Positions 25,343-34,248 of a stretch of 64,000 nt of DNA are shown in pieces. Made by a program: the position numbers and the translations under genes. Origin of the DNA: Saccharopolyspora shandongensis (GTDB lineage: Bacteria; Actinomycetota; Actinomycetes; Mycobacteriales; Pseudonocardiaceae); assembly GCF_900106995.1 (NCBI RefSeq), contig NZ_FNOK01000022.1:1-64000 (forward strand), in the 5' to 3' direction. The notes beneath the pieces were generated by a model. It was not told where the DNA came from. It saw nothing but the letters and a program-made list of their open reading frames with translations, and did not search any database. Positions within the stretch are counted from its first letter, which is position 1; each line of letters begins with the position of its first letter.

Positions 25343-25387
25343 TCCAGCGGTGGGCGCCTTCGACCGAAGGCGCCCACCGCTGGATCA
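25340..25387. terminator. Perfect bidirectional terminator containing both stop codons
   Basis: A perfect inverted repeat with 23-bp arms (25340-25362 and 25365-25387) and a 2-nt centre. Its first three bases are the TGA of R2lox and its last three, read on the minus strand, the TGA of the acyl-CoA ligase, so both convergent genes end inside one hairpin. Confidence 0.9.
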
Positions 25388-27010
25388 GTCGAGGTCGAGG
25401 AGCTTCTTCGCGGTTTCGCGCATCTCGATCTTGCGGATCTTGCCGGTGACAGTCATCGGGAACTCGTCGACGACATGGACGTAGCGCGGCACCTTGTAGT
25501 GCGCGAGCTTGCCCGTGCAGAACTCGCGCAGCGTGTCGGCGGTCAGCGGCGTGGAGCCGTCGCGCAGCCGCACCCAGGCCATCAGCTCCTCGCCGTACTT
25601 CGCGTCCGGGACGCCGATGACCTGCGCGTCGAGGATGTCCGGGTGCGTGTAGAGGAACTCCTCGATCTCGCGCGGGTAGACGTTCTCACCACCCCGGATG
25701 ACCATGTCCTTGATCCGGCCGGTGATGCTCACGTAACCGTCCTCGTCCATGACGGCGAGGTCGCCGGTGTGCATCCAGCGCGCCGCGTCCACCACCTCGG
25801 CGGTCTTCTCCGGCTGCTCCCAGTAGCCGAGCATCACCGAGTAGCCGCGGGTGCAAAGCTCGCCCGGCGTGCCGCGCGGCACGGTCAGGCCGGTGGCCGG
25901 ATCGACGATCTTGATCTCCAGGTGCGGCCCGACCCGGCCCACCGTGGACACCCGCCGCTCCAGCGAGTCGTCGGCGCGGGTCTGCGTCGACACCGGCGAG
26001 GTCTCGGTCATGCCGTAGCAGATCGACACCTCGCCCATCCCCATCCGGCCGATGACCTGCTTCATCACCTCCACCGGGCAGGGCGAGCCGGCCATGATCC
26101 CGGTGCGCAGCGAGGACAGGTCGAAGGAGTCGAAGTCCGGGTGGTCGAGCTCGGCGATGAACATCGTCGGCACCCCGTACAGCGAGGTGCAGCGCTCCGC
26201 GGCGACGGCCGACAGCGCCGCCTCCGGGTCGAAGCCCTCCGACGGGATGACCATCGCCGACCCGTGGCTGGTGCACGCCAGGTTGCCCATCACCATGCCG
26301 AAGCAGTGGTAGAACGGCGGCACGATCGCTACCCGGTCGACCTCGGTGTAGCCGCACAGCTCGCCGACGAAGAACCCGTTGTTCAGGATGTTGTGGTGCG
26401 ACAGCGTCGCGCCCTTCGGGAAACCGGTGGTGCCCGAGGTGTACTGGATGTTGATCGGGTCGTCGGCCGACAGCCGGATCGCCGCCAGCCGCTGCGGATC
26501 GCCGGTGCCGCCGGCCAGCTCCGCCCACTCCGGGGAGTCCAGGAACACCACCTGCTCCAGGCCCGGGCACTTCCCCCGCACCTGCTCCACCATCGCCACG
26601 TAGTCCGACGACTTGAACGACCGCGCCGACACCAGCAGCCGCACCCCGGCCTGGTTGAGCACGTACTCCAGCTCGTGCATCCGGTACGCCGGGTTGATGT
26701 TGACCAGGATCGCGCCGATCTTCGCCGTCGCGTACTGGGTGATGGTCCACTCGGCGCGGTTCGGCGCCCAGATCCCGACCCGGTCGCCCTTGCCGATCCC
26801 GGCGTCCAGCAGGCCGACCGCCAGCGCGTCCACCTCGGCGACGAACTCCCGGTAGGACCAGCGGCGCCCGGTCGCGAACTCCACGAGCGCGTCGCGGTCG
26901 GGGAAGCGCGCCGCCGTCCGGTCGAGGTTCTCGCCGATGGTGTCGCCCAACATCGGCACGTCCGAGACACCCGAGGCGTAGCTGGGCTGAGCTGGTTCGA
27001 CGGCATCCAC
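25385..27010 (-). CDS. Fatty-acid--CoA ligase (AMP-binding, FadD type)
   Basis: 541 aa. Adenylation core: P-loop [26 protein letters not shown], motor motif [21 protein letters not shown] and the C-terminal catalytic lysine region [12 protein letters not shown]. The N-terminus ([21 protein letters not shown]) resembles FadD35-like actinobacterial acyl-CoA synthetases. It activates a carboxylic acid to the acyl-AMP and then acyl-CoA. Start GTG 27010, 8 nt after CGGGAGG; the long upstream open frame overlaps phzF and is not coding. Convergent with R2lox, whose ligand is also a fatty acid, so a shared lipid theme is possible but unproven. Confidence 0.88.
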   Translation of the reverse strand: MDAVEPAQPSYASGVSDVPMLGDTIGENLDRTAARFPDRDALVEFATGRRWSYREFVAEVDALAVGLLDAGIGKGDRVGIWAPNRAEWTITQYATAKIGAILVNINPAYRMHELEYVLNQAGVRLLVSARSFKSSDYVAMVEQVRGKCPGLEQVVFLDSPEWAELAGGTGDPQRLAAIRLSADDPINIQYTSGTTGFPKGATLSHHNILNNGFFVGELCGYTEVDRVAIVPPFYHCFGMVMGNLACTSHGSAMVIPSEGFDPEAALSAVAAERCTSLYGVPTMFIAELDHPDFDSFDLSSLRTGIMAGSPCPVEVMKQVIGRMGMGEVSICYGMTETSPVSTQTRADDSLERRVSTVGRVGPHLEIKIVDPATGLTVPRGTPGELCTRGYSVMLGYWEQPEKTAEVVDAARWMHTGDLAVMDEDGYVSITGRIKDMVIRGGENVYPREIEEFLYTHPDILDAQVIGVPDAKYGEELMAWVRLRDGSTPLTADTLREFCTGKLAHYKVPRYVHVVDEFPMTVTGKIRKIEMRETAKKLLDLD

Positions 27011-27125
27011 GTCGACGACCTCCCGAAACTCAGTGATGCAGGTCACCCATCTTGTCCTGGCCGGATGCCCGTCGACCACCCCCGGATGCGGGTAGTGGCG
27101 GGCCGGGGTTGAGTACCGTTCAGGG

Positions 27126-27914
27126 ATGCGTGCTTTCGTCGTGGATTCCTTCACCGACAGCGCCTTCACCGGCAATCCCGCCGGTGTCGTGCTGCTGGAC
27201 GCCCCTGCCGAGGCGGTGTGGATGCAGTCGGTCGCGGCCGAGCTGCGGCACTCCGAGACGGCGTTCGTCGTGACCGGCGGCCCGGATGACGAACCCAAGC
27301 CGCTGCGCTGGTTCACCCCCGAGACCGAGGTGCCGCTGTGCGGGCACGCCACCCTGGCGACGGCGCACGTGCTCGGCGGCGACCAGCGCTTCGACACCCG
27401 CAGCGGCGTGCTCACCTGCACCGCGCAGGGCGACGGCTGGATCGAGATGGACTTCCCGGTCGACCACGCCGAGCCGGTGGAGCCGCCCACGGCGCTGGCC
27501 GCCGGGCTGCCCGGCATCACCATCGAGGAGGCCGCGGAGGGCGAGACCAAGGTGCTGGCGCTAGCGGCATCCGCCGCGGAGGTCCGCGCGGTGCGGCCGG
27601 ACTTCGCGATGCTGGCGGACGTCCCATCGCGCGGGGTGATCGTCACCGCGCCGGGAGACCGACCGGGCATCGACTTCGTCAGCCGGGTGTTCGCCCCGCA
27701 GGTCGGCATCCCGGAGGACCCGGTGACCGGCTCGGCCCACTGCACGCTGGCGAGCTGGTGGGCGGCGAAGCTCGGGAGGGACGAGCGCGACGCGACGTTC
27801 GTCGGCGAACAGGCGTCCCAGCGCGGCGGCATCGTCCAGATGGCCCTCCGAGGAAACCGCGTAGGCCTCCGCGGCCGAGCGGTCACGATCCTCAGCGGGG
27901 ACCTCCTCGTCTGA
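27126..27914 (+). CDS. PhzF family isomerase/epimerase
   Basis: 262 aa with the two-lobed PhzF fold: N-terminal [20 protein letters not shown], catalytic glutamate E44 in [22 protein letters not shown], and C-terminal [20 protein letters not shown]. PhzF proteins are isomerases related to diaminopimelate epimerase; most, as probably here, have nothing to do with phenazines and no known substrate. A -10 hexamer TACCGT (27114-27119) ends 6 nt before the ATG (leaderless). Divergent from the acyl-CoA ligase gene. Confidence 0.9.
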   Translation: MRAFVVDSFTDSAFTGNPAGVVLLDAPAEAVWMQSVAAELRHSETAFVVTGGPDDEPKPLRWFTPETEVPLCGHATLATAHVLGGDQRFDTRSGVLTCTAQGDGWIEMDFPVDHAEPVEPPTALAAGLPGITIEEAAEGETKVLALAASAAEVRAVRPDFAMLADVPSRGVIVTAPGDRPGIDFVSRVFAPQVGIPEDPVTGSAHCTLASWWAAKLGRDERDATFVGEQASQRGGIVQMALRGNRVGLRGRAVTILSGDLLV

Positions 27915-27928
27915 GAGCGCCGTTCCGC

Positions 27929-27996
27929 CAGGTCAGGGCCCGTGCACGTTTCGTGTCGCCATGGCAGCACAACGCACGCACGGTCCCTGACCTGGC
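27929..27996. repeat. Family-1 palindrome, copy C (extended arms)
   Basis: Core 27940-27983 has the centre TCGCCATGGCAG as in copy A. The arms extend outward with CCAGGTCAGGG (left) and CCCTGACCTGG (right), giving a stem of about 28 bp with a few mismatches. It lies between phzF and yccF. Confidence 0.78.
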
Positions 27997-28067
27997 CAAA
28001 CACCGGATCGACACTGATCCACTACCTCGGCTCCGCGGCCGGGTTGGCGGCCTGGCACCGTGGAGGC

Positions 28068-28469
28068 ATGCGGCTACTGCTGAACATCATCTGGCTGGTG
28101 CTCTGCGGGTTCTGGATGGCCTTCGGCTACGCGGTCGCCGGGGTCGTCCTGGCGATCACGATCATCGGCATCCCGTTCTCCATCGCGTCGTTCCGGATGG
28201 CCAACTTCGCGCTGTGGCCGTTCGGCAGGCGGCTGATCGACGAGCCCACCTCGGGCGCGATGGCGGGTATCGGCAACATCCTCTGGCTGGTGCTGGCCGG
28301 CTGGTGGCTGGCGCTCGGGCACATCTTCACCGGCATCGCCCTGTGCGTCACGATCGTCGGCATCCCGCTGGGCATCGCGAACTTCAAGCTCGTCCCGGTC
28401 TCGCTGCTGCCGCTGGGCAAGCGCATCGTGGACGCCGACGACGTGTACGCGTTCATGCGCTCCAAGTGA
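28068..28469 (+). CDS. YccF domain membrane protein
   Basis: 133 aa, ATG start behind TGGAGG. It contains two copies of the YccF unit: LLLNIIWLVLCGFWMAFGYAV...IIGIPFSIASFRMANFALWPFGR and IGNILWLVLAGWWLALGHIF...IVGIPLGIANFKLVPVSLLPLGK. About four membrane helices. YccF proteins are inner-membrane proteins of unknown function. Transcribed alone, downstream of a family-1 palindrome. Confidence 0.88.
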   Translation: MRLLLNIIWLVLCGFWMAFGYAVAGVVLAITIIGIPFSIASFRMANFALWPFGRRLIDEPTSGAMAGIGNILWLVLAGWWLALGHIFTGIALCVTIVGIPLGIANFKLVPVSLLPLGKRIVDADDVYAFMRSK

Positions 28470-28548
28470 CGTACGACACATCGGCGTACGAACGATCGGC
28501 CGAATGCAGTCCCACAGTCATCGGGGAATCGGCGACTTGGGGATTCGG

Positions 28549-28818
28549 ATGATCACGGAACTGGAGCTGGAGCGGGTCGCGGCGGCGATCGAACGCGCCT
28601 TCCGCGGTCCGGCGCGGCAGGACTGGGCGCACGTCGAACGGCTGCGGCTGCAGGCGGACCTGCTCGACCGCTTGGCGGCGGCGCAGCGCCACTGGTCCGG
28701 TTCGCTGAGCCGCCGCGCCGAGCTCGCGCGCGACGCCGCCGAACGCCTGGCCGACGAGCTCAACCAAGTCACCAGCGCCATCACCGCCGGCGACGCCGTC
28801 GTGGAGATCAGGCCTTGA
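28549..28818 (+). CDS. Hypothetical small helical protein
   Basis: 89 aa from ATG 28549 (a start at 28504 is possible). Highly charged and helical (ELELERVAAAIERAF, AHVERLRLQADLLDRLAAAQ, RRAELARDAAERLADELNQV), consistent with a coiled-coil or helical bundle. No family recognised. Its 3' end overlaps the convergent HAD-IIA gene by 11 bp. Confidence 0.5.
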   Translation: MITELELERVAAAIERAFRGPARQDWAHVERLRLQADLLDRLAAAQRHWSGSLSRRAELARDAAERLADELNQVTSAITAGDAVVEIRP

Positions 28819-29602
28819 ACGGATCCAGGACGTGACCGGTGAGGTCGGCGATCGAGTTGATCACCTTCGTCGGCCGGTACGGGAACAGGTCCGCGGTGTG
28901 CTCGTCGGAGATCCCGGACAGCACCAGGATCGTCTGCATGCCCGATTCCAGGCCGGACCGCACGTCGGTGTCCATCCGGTCGCCGATCATCAGGGTGTTC
29001 TCCGAGTGCGCGCCCAGGTGGCGCAGCGCGGACCGCATCATCAGCGGGTTCGGCTTGCCCACGTAGTACGGCGCGCGGCCGGTCACCCGCTCGATCAACG
29101 CGGCGACGGCACCGGTGGCGGGCAGCGTGCCCTCCCGGCTCGGCCCCTTCTCGTCGGGGTTGGTGGCGATGAACCGCGCGCCGCCCTCGACCAGCCGGAT
29201 CGCCTTGGTTATCGCCTCGAAGCTGTAGGTGCGGGTCTCGCCGAGGATGACGTAGTCCGGATCGCGATCGGTCAGCACGTAGCCGATGTTGTGCAGCGCC
29301 GTGGTCAGCCCCGACTCGCCGACCACGTAGGCCGTGCCGCCGGGCCGCTGCTTCTCCAGGAACTGCGCGGTGGCCAGCGCGGAGGTCCAGATCGCGCCCT
29401 CCGGGACGTCCAGCCCGGTGCGCGCCAGCCTGGCGCGCAGGTCGCGCGGGGTGTAGATCGAGTTGTTGGTGAAGACCATGAACGGGATGCCGTTCTCGCG
29501 CAGCGCCGCCACGAAGGCGTCCGCACCCGGCACCATGTGCTCCTCGTGGACGAGCACGCCGTCCATGTCCATCAGGTACGTCCAGGGGGATGGCTCAGTC
29601 AC
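28808..29602 (-). CDS. HAD-IIA family hydrolase (NagD-like)
   Basis: 264 aa, GTG start. Motif I TYLMDMDGVLVHE (D12, D14), motif II FMVFTNNSIYTPRDL, cap-type C2 domain, motif III Lys in YYVGKPNPLMMRSAL and motif IV LMIGDRMDTDVRSG. This is the NagD branch, acting on small phosphomonoesters such as UMP, GMP or p-nitrophenyl phosphate. Its GTG overlaps the modC stop (GTGA), making it the last gene of the molybdate transport operon, an unusual partner whose role there is unknown. Confidence 0.88.
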   Translation of the reverse strand: MTEPSPWTYLMDMDGVLVHEEHMVPGADAFVAALRENGIPFMVFTNNSIYTPRDLRARLARTGLDVPEGAIWTSALATAQFLEKQRPGGTAYVVGESGLTTALHNIGYVLTDRDPDYVILGETRTYSFEAITKAIRLVEGGARFIATNPDEKGPSREGTLPATGAVAALIERVTGRAPYYVGKPNPLMMRSALRHLGAHSENTLMIGDRMDTDVRSGLESGMQTILVLSGISDEHTADLFPYRPTKVINSIADLTGHVLDPFKA

Positions 29603-30687
29603 GCCCCAGATGATCCACCTGATGTGGGGTGAATTGCTACTTCGGCGGCCTTCACCACGAACCAGACCTCGTCGTCCGGGGCGAGCCGCAGGTCGGCGAC
29701 GGCCGCCGGAGTCACGTCGGCGGCCAGCGAGCACTCCCGCACCACGCCGCGCACCCGCACGACGTCGCCGCGCGGTTCGAGCGCCGCCAACCGCACCGGG
29801 ATCGCGTTGCGCGGGCTGCCGTGCGGGCGCTCGCGGTGCACAGCGACGGCCGACGGCGCGAACACCGCAGCAGCGGCTTCGCCCTGCTCCAGCTCCTCGG
29901 CGATCCGGCCGCTGATCGTGCTGTCGCCGAACGAAACACCGTCCGCCGCTGCTACCCCGGGCACCAGGTTCAGCCCGGCCACCCGCGCCGTGAACGCCTC
30001 CTTCGGGCGGGCCAGCACCTCGCGGGTCGGGCCCTGCTCGACGACGCAGCCGTCGAGCAGCACCAGGAGCCAGTCGGCGAGCACGACCGCGTCCAGCACG
30101 TCGTGCGTGACCAGCACGGTCGGTTTCTCCTGGCGCCGCAGCACCTGGTGCAGCAGTCCGCGCATGGCCGGAGCGGCATCGACGTCGAGCGCGGCCAGCG
30201 GCTCGTCGAGCAGCAGCAACCGCGGATTCGCCGCCAGCGCCCGGGCCAGCGCCACGCGCTGCGCCTGACCGCCGGAGAGCTGCCCGGGCTTGCGCTCCGC
30301 CAGCCCGGCGACGCCCACCTCGGACAGCCAGCGCTTGGCCGCTTCCCGCGCCTCGGCCTTGCGGACTCCGGCCGCGCGCGGGCCGAATGCGACGTTCTCC
30401 AGCGCTGTGAGGTTCGGGAACAGCAGGGCGTTCTGCGCGAGCAGCCCGACACCGCGACGGTGCGTCGGCACGCTGAGCCCGCGCTCGGTGTCCAGCCACG
30501 CGGTGCCGTCCAGCTCGACGCGCCCGCGGTGCGGAACGAGCTGCCCGGCCAGCACCGACAGCAGCGTCGACTTGCCCGCCCCGTTCGGCCCGAGCACCGC
30601 CAGGACCTCGCCGGGCGCCACCTCGAACTCCGCGCGCAGCGTGAAGTCGGGGCGCCGGAACTCGATGTCGGCGCGCATTCCGCTCAC
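29599..30687 (-). CDS. modC: Molybdate ABC transporter ATP-binding protein
   Basis: 362 aa. ATPase domain with Walker A LGPNGAGKST, Q-loop LLAQNALLFPNL, signature LSGGQAQRVALARAL, Walker B LLLLDEP and switch His in VTHD. The C-terminal region (about 265-345: NAIPVRLAALEPRGDVVRVR, LRLAPDDEVWFVVKAAEVAI) is the Mop/TOBE-type domain of ModC that senses cytoplasmic molybdate. It overlaps both neighbours by 4 bp (modB stop / modC GTG; modC stop / HAD start). Energises molybdate import through ModB. Confidence 0.9.
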   Translation of the reverse strand: MSGMRADIEFRRPDFTLRAEFEVAPGEVLAVLGPNGAGKSTLLSVLAGQLVPHRGRVELDGTAWLDTERGLSVPTHRRGVGLLAQNALLFPNLTALENVAFGPRAAGVRKAEAREAAKRWLSEVGVAGLAERKPGQLSGGQAQRVALARALAANPRLLLLDEPLAALDVDAAPAMRGLLHQVLRRQEKPTVLVTHDVLDAVVLADWLLVLLDGCVVEQGPTREVLARPKEAFTARVAGLNLVPGVAAADGVSFGDSTISGRIAEELEQGEAAAAVFAPSAVAVHRERPHGSPRNAIPVRLAALEPRGDVVRVRGVVRECSLAADVTPAAVADLRLAPDDEVWFVVKAAEVAIHPTSGGSSGA

Positions 30688-31487
30688 AGCCGTCCCTCCA
30701 CCGCCTTGGGCCGGGCCACCACGATCACCAGCAGCGCGACCACCACCAGCAGCAACGACATCGCTACCGCAGCGTCCACATCGGACTGCGATGTGGTGTA
30801 GATGGCCAGCGGCAGGGTCCGGGTGGTGCCCTGCAAGCTACCGGCGAAGGTGATCGTCGCGCCGAACTCCCCCAGCGCCCGCGCGAAGGTCAGCACCAGG
30901 CTCGACCCGAGCGCGGGCAGCAGCAGCGGCACGGTGACGCGCCGGAAGGTCAGCCAGGGCCCGGCGCCCAGCGTCGCGGCGACCTGCTCGTACCGCCCGC
31001 CGGCGGTCCGCAGCGCGCCTTCCAGGCCGACCACGAGGAACGGCATCGCGACGAACGTCTGCGCGATCACCACGGCGGTTGTCGTGTACGGCAAGCGGAT
31101 TCCCACGACGTCGAGCAGTTGTCCGATCGGCCCGGTGCGGCCCAGCAGGTAGAGCAGGGCGAGGCCGCCGACGACCGGCGGCAGCACCAGCGGCAGCAGC
31201 ACGAAGGCCCGCACCACGCGGAGCCCGCGCATCCGGGACCGCGCGAGCACCAGCGCCAGCGGGCCGCCGAGGAGCAGCGCGAGCGCGGTGGAGATCAGCC
31301 CGGTGATCACCGAGAGCCACAGCGCGTCGAGCGCGGCGGGGCTGAGCAGCAGCTCCGGCAGGCGCGCGGGATCGACGCGCGTCAGCAGCCCCAGGACCGG
31401 CAGGACCACGAGGGCCAGCGCGAGCACGGCAGGCACCCACAGCACCGCCGGCACCTGGGATGCCCGCAGTTTCAATTGAAACCTCAC
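30684..31487 (-). CDS. modB: Molybdate ABC transporter permease
   Basis: 267 aa with five to six membrane helices and the EAA-type loop ALGAGPWLTFRRVTVPLLLPAL plus LGEFGATITFAGSLQGTTRTLP, characteristic of ModB/CysU-type permeases. The GTG start (MRFQLKLRA) has only a weak ribosome site; a TTG four codons later sits 6 nt after GAGG and may be used instead. The first codons contain GTTTCAATTGAAAC, a copy of the centre of the palindrome that lies just upstream. Confidence 0.9.
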   Translation of the reverse strand: MRFQLKLRASQVPAVLWVPAVLALALVVLPVLGLLTRVDPARLPELLLSPAALDALWLSVITGLISTALALLLGGPLALVLARSRMRGLRVVRAFVLLPLVLPPVVGGLALLYLLGRTGPIGQLLDVVGIRLPYTTTAVVIAQTFVAMPFLVVGLEGALRTAGGRYEQVAATLGAGPWLTFRRVTVPLLLPALGSSLVLTFARALGEFGATITFAGSLQGTTRTLPLAIYTTSQSDVDAAVAMSLLLVVVALLVIVVARPKAVEGRL

Positions 31488-31500
31488 CTCACACCCGGGT

Positions 31501-31530
31501 CGTCCGCAGTTTCAATTGAAACTGCGGACG
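31501..31530. repeat. Perfect 30-bp palindrome between modA and modB
   Basis: 15-bp arms (CGTCCGCAGTTTCAA and its exact complement) with no loop, in the 66-bp gap between modA and modB. The 14-bp centre GTTTCAATTGAAAC is repeated at 31469-31482 inside the modB start region, so mutually exclusive pairings are possible. It may adjust modB expression relative to modA. Confidence 0.85.
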
Positions 31531-31553
31531 GTCCACACCTGACGGAGCGCTGC

Positions 31554-32309
31554 TCACGGAGCGCCGAAGCCGTGCTTGCCGAGGACGTCCCGGCCGATCG
31601 GGCCGCGCACGAACGCCATGAACTCCGCCGCCAGCTGCGCCTCCGGCGCGGCGGTGACCGTCGCGATCGGATAGGTGTTGATCGCCTGCTGCGACTCCGG
31701 GAAGTCCACCGCCTGCACCTGGGCTCCGGCCGCCTTCGCGTCGGTGACGTACACCAGCCCGGCGTCCGCCTCGCCCGCAACGACCTTCTGCAGCACCGAC
31801 TTCACGTCGCTCTCCTCGCTGGCGGGCTTCAGCTGCACGCCGGAGGCCTGCGCCACCTTCTGCGTGGCCGATCCGCACGGCACCTGCGGCGCGCAGACCA
31901 CGACCGTCCGGCCGGGCGCCGCGAGGTCGGCGAGCGAGGCGATCCCGGCCGGGTTGCCCGGCGGGACCACGATCGTCAGCTGATTCGTAGCGAGGACCTC
32001 CGGCGTGCCGACCAGGTCCCGCACCTTGTCCATGTTCTTGGTGTCCGCCGAGGCGAACACGTCCGCGGCGCGGCCCTGCTTGATCTGCTCGGCGAGCGTC
32101 GACGAGCCCTGGTAGTCGAACTGCACCCGCACGTCGGGGTGCTGCTCGGTGAACCGGGTGCCGAGCTCGTCGAAGGACTCGGTGAGGGACGCGGCCGCGA
32201 GCACGGTCAGCGTGCGCTGCGGCTGGGCCTGCTGCCCGGCCTGCCCGCACCCGGCCAGCACCACGAGCGCGACCAGCGCGCCGATGATCATCTTGAGCTT
32301 CGACATCAT
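31554..32309 (-). CDS. modA: Molybdate-binding lipoprotein
   Basis: 251 aa. Lipoprotein signal (MIIGALVALVVLAGCGQ, lipobox LAGC), then a periplasmic-binding fold typical of ModA: LTVLAAASLTESFDELGTRF, FDYQGSSTLAEQIKQGRAAD, VFASADTKNMDKVRDLV, GEADAGLVYVTDAKAAG, AAEFMAFVRGPIGRDVLGKHGF. The S-S-type oxyanion ligands (AAASL, GSST) are present. Its ATG overlaps the stop of the regulator gene (ATGA); a second in-frame ATG directly follows. It captures molybdate or tungstate for ModBC. Confidence 0.92.
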   Translation of the reverse strand: MMSKLKMIIGALVALVVLAGCGQAGQQAQPQRTLTVLAAASLTESFDELGTRFTEQHPDVRVQFDYQGSSTLAEQIKQGRAADVFASADTKNMDKVRDLVGTPEVLATNQLTIVVPPGNPAGIASLADLAAPGRTVVVCAPQVPCGSATQKVAQASGVQLKPASEESDVKSVLQKVVAGEADAGLVYVTDAKAAGAQVQAVDFPESQQAINTYPIATVTAAPEAQLAAEFMAFVRGPIGRDVLGKHGFGAP

Positions 32310-32719
32310 CCTTCTCCCGGTGTTTCCACCACGACGTTGGTCGACTTGACCACGGCGACCGCCAGCGCCCCGGGCACCAGCCCGAGTTCGCGCACCGCCT
32401 CGGTGCTCATCAGCGAGACGATCCGGTGCGGGCCGCACTGGATCTCCACCTGCGACATGACCCGGTCCGAGATCACCTCGGTGACCAGCCCGACGAGCCG
32501 GTTGCGCGCCGACCGGCCGATGCCGGACGGGTCCGGTGTCGAGCGGGCCTGGGCGCGGGCGAACTCGGCGAGCGCGGCGCCGTCCACGGTTAGCCGGCCG
32601 GCGGCGTCCCGCTCCGAAGGGAGCTGCCCGCCTTCGACCCACCGGCGCACCGTGTCGTCGCTGACGCCGAGCAGTCCGGCGGCCTCCGAAATCCGATAGT
32701 GCGGCACAGCCGCCAACAT
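32306..32719 (-). CDS. HTH/TOBE molybdate-responsive regulator
   Basis: 137 aa. An N-terminal MerR/excisionase-type HTH (YRISEAAGLLGVSDDTVRRW, VEGGQLPSERDAAGR, residues about 10-50) is joined to a single Mop/TOBE domain (RNRLVGLVTEVISDRVMSQVEIQCGPHRIVSLMSTEAVRELG, shown here in pieces: RNRLVGLVTEV, VSLMSTEAV, GLVPGALAVAVVKSTNVVV). This is the usual actinobacterial replacement for ModE. It is first in the operon regulator-modA-modB-modC-HAD and probably controls it and the divergent moaA according to molybdate. Confidence 0.85.
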   Translation of the reverse strand: MLAAVPHYRISEAAGLLGVSDDTVRRWVEGGQLPSERDAAGRLTVDGAALAEFARAQARSTPDPSGIGRSARNRLVGLVTEVISDRVMSQVEIQCGPHRIVSLMSTEAVRELGLVPGALAVAVVKSTNVVVETPGEG

Positions 32720-32891
32720 TACTTCCGCAGCTGCGTGCAAAACCAGCTAAATCGTCCGCAAACCCGGATCTTGCAACGACTTTGTGCCTTCCTCCGACCA
32801 CTCCGGACGATGCGGCGGATCACTCGGCGATTCCGCACAAATTGGGGCCGCGCGATCGAAATCCACCGCCGCTAGGCGCTAGGGTCGTGGA

Positions 32892-33950
32892 GTGACCGCG
32901 GTGGACCTGGGAATCCCGCTCGTGCGCCGCACGACCGACACGTCCGCACGCCCGGACACGACCCGGCTGGTGGACCGATTCGGCCGCATTGCGACCGACC
33001 TGCGCGTTTCCCTCATCGACAAGTGCAATCTGCGCTGCACCTACTGCATGCCCGCCGAGGGCCTGCCCTGGCTGAAGCGCGCGGAACTGCTCGACACCGA
33101 CGAGATGAACCGGCTGATCCGCATCGCCGTGGAGGAGCTGGGCGTCACCACGGTGCGCTTCACCGGCGGCGAGCCGCTGCTGCGACAGGACCTGGTGGAC
33201 ATCATCGCGGCGACCGCGGCGCTGCCGAGTCGCCCGAAGACCTCGCTGACCACCAACGGCATCAACCTAGGCGGCTTCGCCGAACCGCTGATGCGGGCCG
33301 GGCTGAACCGGGTCAACGTCTCGCTGGACACCCTCGACCGCGACGTGTTCAAGCAGCTCACCCGCCGCGACCGGCTGGACGACGTGCTGACCGGGCTCGC
33401 CGCGGCGAAGGAGATGCGGATGGAGCCGGTCAAGGTCAACGCGGTGCTGATGCGCGGGATCAACGACCACGAGGCCGGCGACCTGCTGCGCTTCTGCATC
33501 GAGCGCGGCTACCAGCTGCGGTTCATCGAGCAGATGCCGCTGGACGCCCAGCACGAGTGGGACTGCAGCCAGATGATCACCGCGGAGGAGATCCTGGACC
33601 GCCTCCGCCGCGAGTTCACCCTCGCCCCGGACGTCGCCGAGCGCGGCTCCGCACCCGCGGAGCGCTGGCTGGTCGACGGCGGGCCCGCGACGGTCGGCGT
33701 GATCGCCTCGGTGACCAGGCCGTTCTGCGCGGCCTGCGACCGCACCCGGCTCACCGCCGACGGCCAGCTGCGCTCGTGCCTGTTCTCGACGACCGAGACG
33801 GACCTGCGCGGGCCGATGCGGGCCGGGGCCGAGGACGCCGAACTGATGCGGCTGTGGCAGGAGACGATGTGGGCGAAGGCCGCCGGGCACGGGATGGATT
33901 CGGGCGAGTTCGCCCAGCCGTCCCGGCCGATGAGCGCAATCGGGGGTTGA
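32892..33950 (+). CDS. moaA: GTP 3',8-cyclase
   Basis: 352 aa. Radical-SAM cluster C45-x3-C49-x2-C52 (DKCNLRCTYCM), SAM-binding RFTGGEPLLRQDLV, and the C-terminal second 4Fe-4S motif FCAACDRTRLTADGQLRSCLF. It ends in Gly-Gly, which in MoaA enters the active site. It performs the first step of molybdenum cofactor synthesis, GTP to 3',8-cyclo-7,8-dihydro-GTP. The -10 hexamer TAGGGT (32880-32885) ends 6 nt before the GTG (leaderless). Divergent from the mod operon with 172 bp between; moaD follows 4 bp after its stop. Confidence 0.95.
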   Translation: MTAVDLGIPLVRRTTDTSARPDTTRLVDRFGRIATDLRVSLIDKCNLRCTYCMPAEGLPWLKRAELLDTDEMNRLIRIAVEELGVTTVRFTGGEPLLRQDLVDIIAATAALPSRPKTSLTTNGINLGGFAEPLMRAGLNRVNVSLDTLDRDVFKQLTRRDRLDDVLTGLAAAKEMRMEPVKVNAVLMRGINDHEAGDLLRFCIERGYQLRFIEQMPLDAQHEWDCSQMITAEEILDRLRREFTLAPDVAERGSAPAERWLVDGGPATVGVIASVTRPFCAACDRTRLTADGQLRSCLFSTTETDLRGPMRAGAEDAELMRLWQETMWAKAAGHGMDSGEFAQPSRPMSAIGG

Positions 33951-33954
33951 GCGG

Positions 33955-34248
33955 ATGACGGCTCTGCCGGAGCAGATCGGGACCGTGGCGGTGCAGGTGC
34001 GCTACTTCGCGGGCGCCCGCGCCGCCGCCGGAGTTCCGGAGGAGACGGTGCACGTCACGCGCCCGGACGGCGCCGTCGTGACCGCCGCGGACGTCATCGC
34101 CGCCGCGCTCGGCCGGCACGACGAGAAGCTGGCGAACGTGCTGCCCGCGTGCAGCTTCCTGCTCGACGGAGTCGCCGTCCGGGACCGCGGCATCGCGGTG
34201 CCCGACGACGCGACCCTCGACGTCCTCCCGCCGTTCGCGGGCGGCTGA
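33955..34248 (+). CDS. moaD: Molybdopterin synthase sulfur-carrier subunit
   Basis: 97 aa, ubiquitin-like fold: VQVRYFAGARAAAGVPEETV, ADVIAAALGRHDEKLANVL, SFLLDGVAV, and the end LDVLPPFAGG with the C-terminal Gly-Gly that carries the thiocarboxylate. It gives sulfur to precursor Z together with MoaE, here part of the fused gene at 37674-38588. Translated 4 bp after moaA. Confidence 0.93.
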   Translation: MTALPEQIGTVAVQVRYFAGARAAAGVPEETVHVTRPDGAVVTAADVIAAALGRHDEKLANVLPACSFLLDGVAVRDRGIAVPDDATLDVLPPFAGG

